Below, one piece after another: positions 4,881 to 9,725 of a DNA stretch of 9,725 nucleotides. The first letter of the stretch is position 1. Every line of letters starts with the position of its first letter. A model generated the notes under the pieces. It searched no databases, was not told where the DNA came from, and saw only the letters and a list, made by a program, of their open reading frames with translations. The stretch is taken from assembly GCA_927911515.1 (NCBI GenBank), contig CAKMQH010000312.1, positions 1 to 9,725 of the forward strand. The letters run 5' to 3'. Position numbers and translations under genes: made by a program. This stretch comes from an uncultured Neisseria sp. GTDB lineage: Bacteria; Pseudomonadota; Gammaproteobacteria; Burkholderiales; Neisseriaceae.

Positions 4881-6249
4881 ATGTTGAAAAAATGGTTGCA
4901 TAAAGTTTTGCCCGGAAAGCAGCCGAAGCAAGCGCCTGTGGCGAAGGAAATCCTTTCTTTCGACCAGCATCACATCAGCGCGGATATGTTGAGTTTTGCG
5001 GCGGAAAAAGTTGTCCGCCGTCTGCATGACGAAGGTTTTCAGGCTTATGTTGTCGGCGGGGCGGTTCGCGATCTGTTGCTGGGTGTCGAACCTAAAGACT
5101 TCGACATCGCCACCGATGCGACGCCGGAGCAGGTTCATAAGATTTTCCGCAGAAGCCGCATCATCGGCAGACGTTTTCAAATCGTCCACGTCATGGTCGG
5201 TCCCGAAACCATAGAGGTGACGACCTTCAGGGGCGGCGGTAAGGTGCAGCAGAACGCGCACGGCAGGATTATGAAGGACAACACTTACGGCAGCATGGAA
5301 GAAGATGCCATGCGCCGTGACTTCACCTGCAACGCGCTTTATTACGACCCGATTAAAGAAGAAATCGTCGATTTCCACCACGGCGTCAGCGATATTGCCG
5401 ACCGCAAGCTGGTGATGATCGGCAATGCGGTAGAACGTTATCAGGAAGACCCTGTCCGCATCCTGAGAGCCGTGCGGTTGTCGGGCAAACTTGGGTTTGA
5501 AGTCGAAGAAAACACCGCCGCGCCGATTTCGGAGCAGGCAGGTCGTCTGAAACACGAACCCGTAGCGCGTCTGTTTGACGAAATCATGAAGCTGCTGTTT
5601 TCTGGTTATGCCAGAGAATGTCTGAAACGATTGAATACTCTCGGCGTTTCAGACGACGTCCATCCGCTTCTGACTGCGCTCAAGTCGCAGCAAAACCTGA
5701 AAACCGCATTATCTCGCTGGCTTTGAAAACACGGACGAACGTTTGCGCGCGGATAAATCCGTGTCGGTGGGCTTCGTTCTTGCCGCCGTATTGTGGCCGG
5801 TTTTGAACAGACATTGGCAGGACAACATCAAACGTGGTCAAAAGCCTGCCCACGCTTTGTCCGAAGCCATGAACACCATGCGCGAAACGGTGGAAAAAGG
5901 CTGGGGCGTGCCGCAGCGTTTTGCCGCGACCATGCGGGAAATTTGGCAGCTTCAGCCACAATTCGACTTCACACGCGGCGCACGTCCGCACAAAATGCTG
6001 GCGCAAGCGCGTTTCCGTGCGGCTTACGATTTCCTTGTGTTGCGCGGAGAGGTTGGCGAAGTGGAGCGGGATTTGGTCGAATGGTGGACGAAGTTTCAAC
6101 ATGCAGATGCGGAAGCACGCGCGGAAATGACGCTTGCCGCACAACAACGCCGACAACATGGGCAAGGCGATGGCGCGGACGGTAAGCCTAACCGCAAACG
6201 CCGTCGCACGCGTAAGAAAAAACCGGCTGCGGATAAGCCGGAATCATGA
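4881..6249 (+). CDS. pcnB: PcnB, poly(A) polymerase I, two frameshifts
   Basis: This enzyme adds poly(A) tails to RNA 3' ends, marking them for decay; it belongs to the class II tRNA nucleotidyltransferase/poly(A) polymerase family. The head domain has the nucleotidyltransferase signature GGAVRDLLLG (59-68) and KDFDIAT with catalytic Asp73 and Asp75, then RRSRIIGRRFQIVHV, EVTTFRGG, MRRDFTCNALYYD and EDPVRILRAVR. The length and the long basic C-terminal tail (RKRRRTRKKK) favour PcnB over Cca. As sequenced it is split: one base is missing in CCC at 5696-5697 and one in an A run at 5726-5729, giving a false TGA at 5724-5726. Between them the other frame reads PENRIISLALK, then NTDERLRADKSVSV continues to 6249. 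Repaired, it codes for 456 residues. An exact uptake sequence lies inside it at 5540-5551. Confidence 0.9.
5540..5551 (+). repeat. Intragenic DNA uptake sequence in pcnB
   Basis: An exact AGGTCGTCTGAA is read as part of GRLKHE in pcnB. A near copy, 11 of 12, lies on the other strand at 5648-5659 and encodes part of VSDDVH. Uptake sequences inside coding regions are a minority and usually fall in tolerant positions. Confidence 0.8.
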
Positions 6250-6348
6250 ATCGGCAGAACACAAACGGTTCTGACTTGTTGATTTGTCGCAGGACTGAAG
6301 TGTTGGTTTGAATGCCAAATTTTTTCTGCCGTATTTATCTTAGTAATG

Positions 6349-6378
6349 AGGTCTCTGAAATTTTCAGACGACCTTTTT
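6349..6378 (+). terminator. Terminator after pcnB, uptake-sequence hairpin with T run
   Basis: AGGTCTCTGAA (6349-6359, an uptake sequence lacking one G) faces an exact minus-strand copy at 6363-6374, and TTTTT follows at 6374-6378. It lies 100 bases after the pcnB stop and before the convergent phosphorylase gene. The T run makes it a plus-strand terminator. The rest of 6250-6414 shows no gene. Confidence 0.65.
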
Positions 6379-6414
6379 GCATGGTTTGAAGCATCAAGAA
6401 AACACATTCGCCCT

Positions 6415-7131
6415 TTACAAACCCGCAAGTAAGCGGCGGATTTTTTCAACGGCAAGCTCGGTTTCCAAGTTGCAGCCTGTATCCGTCGCTTCGCCGCTGA
6501 GGCAGCGGATGTTGGTGATGCCGCAGAAGTGGGCGTATTTCATGCCCAGTTCGCGGGCGAGGACGGCTTCGGGCATTCCGGTCATACCCAATACGTCCAC
6601 ACCGTCGCGGCGGTAACGTTGGATTTCGGCGCGGGTCGGCCAGCGCGGACCTTGCAGGCAACCGTAAACGGCTTGGGTGTATAAAGGCATTTGGTGTTGT
6701 TCGGCGTGTTCGACGATTTTTTCGCGCAGTTCGGCGGTGTAGGGGTCGAGAAAATCGGTGTGTACGACCGGTTCTTCCTGTCCTTCAAAAAAGGTGTCTT
6801 TACGACCGTAGGTGTAGTCGATCAAATCGTCGGGCAGGACGAGTGCGCCGGTTTCAAAGCGGTCGTTGATGCTGATGACGGAGGAAACGGCGACGATGTA
6901 TTCCGCACCTATGGAATGCAACGCCCAAATGTTTGCGCGGTAGTTGATTTCATGCGGCGCGACGGTATGGCCGAAGCCGTGCCGCGCAAGGAAGATGATG
7001 TCCTGACTGCCCAGTTTGCCGCTTAAGACGGGGCTGCTGGTCAGTCCGTAGGGGGTGCGGATAATTTTGCGGTCGGTGATGCTCAGTTCGTGCAGCTTGG
7101 TCAGGCTGCTGCCGCCGATGATAGCTAACAT
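6415..7131 (-). CDS. mtnP: S-methyl-5'-thioadenosine / thioinosine phosphorylase
   Basis: The 238-residue protein belongs to the trimeric PNP/MTAP family of phosphorylases, which split methylthioadenosine or methylthioinosine with phosphate to give the base and 5-methylthioribose 1-phosphate (methionine and purine salvage). Family motifs are IIGGSSL (4-10, phosphate site), LARHGFGHTVAPHEINYRAN (48-67), LIDYTYGR (103-110), GPRWPTRAEI (161-170) and DVLGMTGMPEAVLARELG (179-196). Two sites are unusual. The common V-G-G-I after strand beta5 reads VISI (85-88), and the region after ITN (206-208) reads IRCLSGEAT instead of an A-A-G stretch. The sequence does not settle adenosine versus inosine preference; inosine-type enzymes of this size are known in Pseudomonas. 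AAAGGA before ATG supports the start. Confidence 0.85.
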   Translation of the reverse strand: MLAIIGGSSLTKLHELSITDRKIIRTPYGLTSSPVLSGKLGSQDIIFLARHGFGHTVAPHEINYRANIWALHSIGAEYIVAVSSVISINDRFETGALVLPDDLIDYTYGRKDTFFEGQEEPVVHTDFLDPYTAELREKIVEHAEQHQMPLYTQAVYGCLQGPRWPTRAEIQRYRRDGVDVLGMTGMPEAVLARELGMKYAHFCGITNIRCLSGEATDTGCNLETELAVEKIRRLLAGL

Positions 7132-7153
7132 ACGGTCCTTTGTGTAAGTAATT

Positions 7154-7327
7154 TCAGGGAGTGAGTGTCGGAAAGAAAAAGGTTTGCAAAACAGCCATGA
7201 AAATGGAAAACAGAATTAATACCTTCATTTTTTCTGGAAAGCTGTATCCGTCATCTACGGGAAGCACTTCCCATATCAACATCGACAGGAAACCGGATAT
7301 AAACCAAAGTGCAAAATTGTTCAACAT
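7154..7327 (-). CDS. Small two-helix membrane protein (57 residues)
   Basis: The frame runs from ATG 7325-7327 to TGA 7154-7156. The product has two hydrophobic segments, about residues 3-22 (NNFALWFISGFLSMLIWEVL) and 36-52 (VLILFSIFMAVLQTFFF), joined by a polar turn (VDDGYSFPEKMK). It lies between the permease and the phosphorylase on the same strand, ending 22 bases before the phosphorylase start. No strong ribosome binding site is seen. The coherent helix-turn-helix hydropathy and sensible codon use argue for a real small gene; the family is not recognised. Confidence 0.5.
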   Translation of the reverse strand: MLNNFALWFISGFLSMLIWEVLPVDDGYSFPEKMKVLILFSIFMAVLQTFFFPTLTP

Positions 7328-7349
7328 GGCTGTCGAAAAAAGGGCTAGG

Positions 7350-7390
7350 AGGTCTCTGAAAACCCATATCTGATTTCAGACGACCTTTTT
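7350..7390. terminator. Uptake-sequence hairpin after the permease gene
   Basis: AGGTCTCTGAAA (7350-7361) faces TTTCAGACGACCT (7374-7386) across a 12-base loop. The right arm is an exact uptake sequence on the minus strand (7375-7386); the left arm lacks one G, just as at 6349-6359. The T run (7386-7390) is on the plus-strand side. The hairpin sits 10 bases beyond the permease stop and probably ends its transcript. Confidence 0.5.
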
Positions 7391-7396
7391 GTCCTT

Positions 7397-8467
7397 TTAC
7401 TTGTGTTTGTAAAAACGGCTGTGGAAATAAGCATTCACACCTTCGCGCAGCAAGACTAAGGTTACGGCGGCAAGCGGCAGACCGGCGAGCATGCCGACGA
7501 AGCCCATGAGTTGTCCGAAAGCCATCAATGAGAAAATCACCCAGAACGGCGACAGGCCGATGCGGTCGCCGACGATTTTTGGGGTAACGATAAAACTCTC
7601 GAGGAATTGTCCGATAGCGAACACTACCCACACCATAATCAGACCGTTCCATGTGCCAAATTGCAGCAAAGCGGCGACGGTTGCCAGCAAAAGTCCGGTA
7701 AACGCGCCCAAATACGGGATAAACACCAAAATACCGGCAATCATACCGATAGCGAAACCGGAATCCAGTCCGACCAGCATCAGCCCGACCCCGTACACCA
7801 GCCCCATAATCAGCATCACCATCAACTGCCCGCGCAGGAACTCGCCCAAAATTTCATCCATATTGCTGGTGATACGCGTATAAGTGTCGATAAAGCGGCG
7901 CGGAACCAACGCGCTGATGCCGTAAGACCAGCGTTTCCAGTCCAAAAGGAAATAATACAGCAAGAGCGGCAACAGTATCAGGTTGCTCATGCCGCTGATG
8001 ACGTTGCCGCTTTGGCGCATCAGCGTCGGCATCCAAGCCTTGAGCGTGTTGCTCAATTCACCCGTATGGGATTGCAACCAGGCAATGACCGACTCCTGAT
8101 CGATTTGCATATAATCACCTGCGGCATTGTTCAGCCAAGGCAATAGTTTGTTTTGCGTAAAATCGACGATTTGGGGAATGCGGCTGACCATATTGTTGAA
8201 TTGGTTGATCAGCATAGGCACGATGATCAGCATCAGCGACAGCAGCAACAGCAGCGCCAATACCATCACGATCATGGAAGCCGGGGCGCGTTTGATCCGT
8301 TTTTTCTGCAACCATTCCACCAGCGGATTCAATACATAAGCCAATACCGCCGCCACAATAAACGGCGTCAGGATGTCGCCCAGCGCGTACAGCAGCCAGA
8401 CAAAAGCCGCAATCACGCAGCCCATAATGATCCACGGCTTCATGCCGCGCGTTTTTTTCTGATACAT
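7397..8467 (-). CDS. AI-2E family transporter (PerM/TqsA-like permease)
   Basis: This is an inner-membrane protein of the AI-2E exporter superfamily. Members export or leak quorum signal AI-2 (TqsA), move sodium, or have unknown cargo (PerM), so the substrate is not assigned. Seven or eight membrane segments are visible: about 11-30 and 32-50 near the N-terminus (WIIMGCVIAAFVWLLYALGD, LTPFIVAAVLAYVLNPL), one after KKRIKRAPAS, and four to five in the second half, including the loop region VFIPYLGAFTGLLLATVAALLQFG and FVTPKIVGDRIGLSPFWVI-type signature near residue 300. I chose ATG 8465-8467 (MYQKKTRGMKPW) because AAAGG lies just before it; an in-frame ATG at 8504-8506 would add 13 basic residues without a site. 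It is divergent from purM, a common neighbourhood for this family. Confidence 0.87.
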   Translation of the reverse strand: MYQKKTRGMKPWIIMGCVIAAFVWLLYALGDILTPFIVAAVLAYVLNPLVEWLQKKRIKRAPASMIVMVLALLLLLSLMLIIVPMLINQFNNMVSRIPQIVDFTQNKLLPWLNNAAGDYMQIDQESVIAWLQSHTGELSNTLKAWMPTLMRQSGNVISGMSNLILLPLLLYYFLLDWKRWSYGISALVPRRFIDTYTRITSNMDEILGEFLRGQLMVMLIMGLVYGVGLMLVGLDSGFAIGMIAGILVFIPYLGAFTGLLLATVAALLQFGTWNGLIMVWVVFAIGQFLESFIVTPKIVGDRIGLSPFWVIFSLMAFGQLMGFVGMLAGLPLAAVTLVLLREGVNAYFHSRFYKHK

Positions 8468-8511
8468 AAAACCTTTCCATCTGTGTTTCAGCGGGAGTCG
8501 CCGCAATCGTT

Positions 8512-8563
8512 TTCAGACGACCCCTAGCCGTCCAGTATAACAGAATAAATGAGGTCGTCTGAA
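8512..8563. repeat. Inverted uptake-sequence pair in the permease-purM gap
   Basis: A near copy on the minus strand (TTCAGACGACCC, 8512-8523, 11 of 12) faces an exact plus-strand copy at 8552-8563, 28 bases apart. Because the flanking genes diverge, this pair is not a normal terminator; it lies in the leader and promoter region of the permease gene. Confidence 0.7.
8534..8563 (-). promoter_or_regulatory. Candidate permease promoter using an uptake sequence as -35
   Basis: The minus strand has TATACT at 8534-8539 as a -10 box and TTCAGA (8558-8563, part of the uptake sequence) 18 bases upstream, matching TTGACA at 4 of 6. Transcription would begin near 8527, about 60 bases before the permease start. 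Confidence 0.35.
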
Positions 8564-8620
8564 ACCTCAGATTGTTTACAAAATCACCGAAAAATCCAAG
8601 CCCGCGCCTGCAAAATAAGG

Positions 8621-8626
8621 TAAAAT
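8621..8626 (+). promoter_or_regulatory. Candidate -10 box for purM
   Basis: TAAAAT lies 46 bases before the purM ATG in an AT-rich patch of the divergent gap. No -35 hexamer is convincing at normal spacing, so this is tentative. Confidence 0.28.
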
Positions 8627-8672
8627 ACGCCCCATCGTTTTTCCGTCCCAATCACGATTAAGGAACCCTTTC

Positions 8673-9705
8673 ATGAGCACTTCATTGAGCTACCGCGACG
8701 CAGGCGTGGACATTGACGCCGGCGATCAACTGGTCGAAAACATCAAACCTTTTGCCAAAACGCACCATGCGTCCCGAAGTGTTGGGTGATTTGGGCGGCT
8801 TCGGCGCATTGGTCGAAATCAGCAAAAAATACAAAAATCCCGTGCTCGTCAGCGGCACCGACGGCGTGGGCACCAAGCTCAAACTCGCCTTCGACTGGGA
8901 CAAACACGACACCGTCGGCATCGACCTTGTCGCCATGAGCGTCAACGACATTTTGGTTCAAGGCGCAGAACCTTTGTTCTTCCTCGACTATTTCGCCTGC
9001 GGTAAACTCGACGTAGCCCGTGCTACCGACGTCATTAAAGGCATCGCCCAAGGCTGCGAAGAGTCCGGCTGCGCCCTCATCGGCGGCGAAACCGCCGAAA
9101 TGCCCGGCATGTATCCCGAAGGCGAATACGACTTGGCGGGCTTCGCCGTCGGTGTGGTTGAAAAGAGCGCGTCATCAACGGCCGCAGCATCAAAGCAGGC
9201 GACATTGTGTTGGGTCTGGCTTCCAACGGCGCGCATTCCAACGGCTACTCCCTCGTCCGCAAAATTATTGCCCGCGACAATCCCGATTTGGACGCCGAGT
9301 TCGACAACGGCAAAACCCTGCGCGAGACCATCATCGCCCCGACCCGCCTGTATGTGAAACCCATCCTCGCCGCTTTGGAAAAATTCACCATCAAAGGCAT
9401 GGCGCATATTACCGGCGGCGGCATCACCGAAAACGTGCCGCGCATCCTGCCGGAAAACACCGTCGCCCAAATCGACGCGAAAGCGTGGGAGCTGCCCAAG
9501 CTGTTCCAATGGCTGCAAAAAGCGGGCAATGTGGAGACGCAGGAAATGTACCGCACCTTCAACTGCGGCATCGGCATGGTGGTCGTCATCGCCGAAGAAG
9601 ATGCCATGCGGTACAGGCATTCTAACCGAACAAGGCGAAACGGTTTACCGCTTGGGTAAAATCCGCGGACGCAACGGCGACGAGCATCAAACCCAAGTGG
9701 CTTAA
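8673..9705 (+). CDS. purM: PurM, phosphoribosylaminoimidazole synthetase, four indels
   Basis: PurM (AIR synthetase) closes the imidazole ring, turning FGAM plus ATP into AIR. Start ATG 8673-8675 reads MSTSLSYRDAGVDIDAGDQL with AAGGAA upstream. Family motifs in order are VSGTDGVGTKLKLAFDW, SVNDILVQGAEPLFFLDY, IGGETAEMPGMY, ASNGAHSNGYSLVRKI, GMAHITGGGITENVPRIL and TFNCGIGMVVV. As sequenced it falls into five frame segments: one extra A at 8757-8760, one A missing at 9161-9164, one G missing near 9605-9606 and one C missing near 9622. Repaired, the gene is 1035 nt, 344 residues, ending QTQVA at TAA 9703-9705, a normal size. The net change of -2 matches the observed span of 1033 nt exactly. It is divergent from the AI-2E permease. 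Confidence 0.92.
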
Positions 9706-9725
9706 ATCGAAAGCCCGAATCTAAA

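Noticed and set aside
4860..5555. Long open frame on the minus strand across pcnB
   Set aside because: It is the antisense shadow of the pcnB head domain, whose GGAVRD and KDFD motifs lie on the plus strand; the shadow product resembles no family and lacks a ribosome binding site.
5617..5659. Possible hairpin from two uptake-like strings inside pcnB
   Set aside because: The left string (ATGTCTGAAA) is only a partial match and both lie in conserved coding sequence, so chance is sufficient.
7161..7373. 70-codon plus-strand frame between the phosphorylase and permease genes
   Set aside because: The composition is not protein-like and it crosses an uptake-sequence hairpin; the minus-strand 57-residue frame there is far more coherent.
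8468..8506. Longer permease start at ATG 8504-8506
   Set aside because: It adds 13 basic residues (MRRLPLKHRWKGF) before a good ribosome binding site and ATG at 8465-8467; the shorter start fits better.
8988..9620. 210-codon open frame on the minus strand across purM
   Set aside because: It is antisense to clear PurM motifs; GC-rich coding DNA commonly gives such shadows.

Overview
The window looks like a chromosomal segment of a commensal Neisseria. Nine exact copies of the 12-mer AGGTCGTCTGAA (the DNA uptake sequence dialect I associate with the N. mucosa / N. sicca / N. macacae group) occur here, against two copies of AGGCCGTCTGAA. Two Correia (CREE) elements are present, one short (107 bp) and one full length (156 bp). 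The proteins (PcnB, PurE, PurM, a DUF3460 protein, a DUF3465 protein, short Neisseria-style lipoproteins) fit the same genus. The species is inferred, not proven.

Layout. At 2-457 lies the 3' part of a DUF3465 secreted or anchored protein, closed by an uptake-sequence hairpin. From about 540 to 2290 is an accessory stretch: a short Correia element, an AT-rich four-helix membrane protein whose stop codon lies in that element, a short overlapping ORF, a lipoprotein with a peptidase-inhibitor-I9-like fold, and an AT-rich orphan gene preceded by a 20-residue ORF that resembles a scrap of a polymorphic-toxin C-terminal domain. From 2306 to 4476, all on the minus strand, are DUF3460 protein, SAM O-methyltransferase, coiled-coil/TPR lipoprotein (these three look like one operon), then purE. 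At 4554-4709 is the full-length Correia element, followed by a promoter and a very long hairpin in the leader of pcnB (4881-6249, plus strand). From 6415 to 8467, on the minus strand, are an AI-2E family permease, a 57-residue membrane protein and a methylthioadenosine/methylthioinosine phosphorylase. The permease is divergent from purM (8673-9705, plus strand).

Sequence quality matters. purE, pcnB and purM carry nine inferred single-base insertions or deletions, nearly all in short homopolymers. In every case repairing them restores a family-typical protein of the right length. The other conserved genes are intact. Draft-sequence error is the simplest explanation; real decay of purine synthesis and polyadenylation is the alternative. 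One purE pair is compensating, so the frame looks open while the substrate-binding GSNSD motif is scrambled.

I found no rRNA, tRNA, CRISPR array or complete insertion sequence. The least conventional items are the toxin-scrap/immunity-like pair, the stand-alone I9-like lipoprotein, the pcnB leader hairpin and the unlisted small membrane protein.
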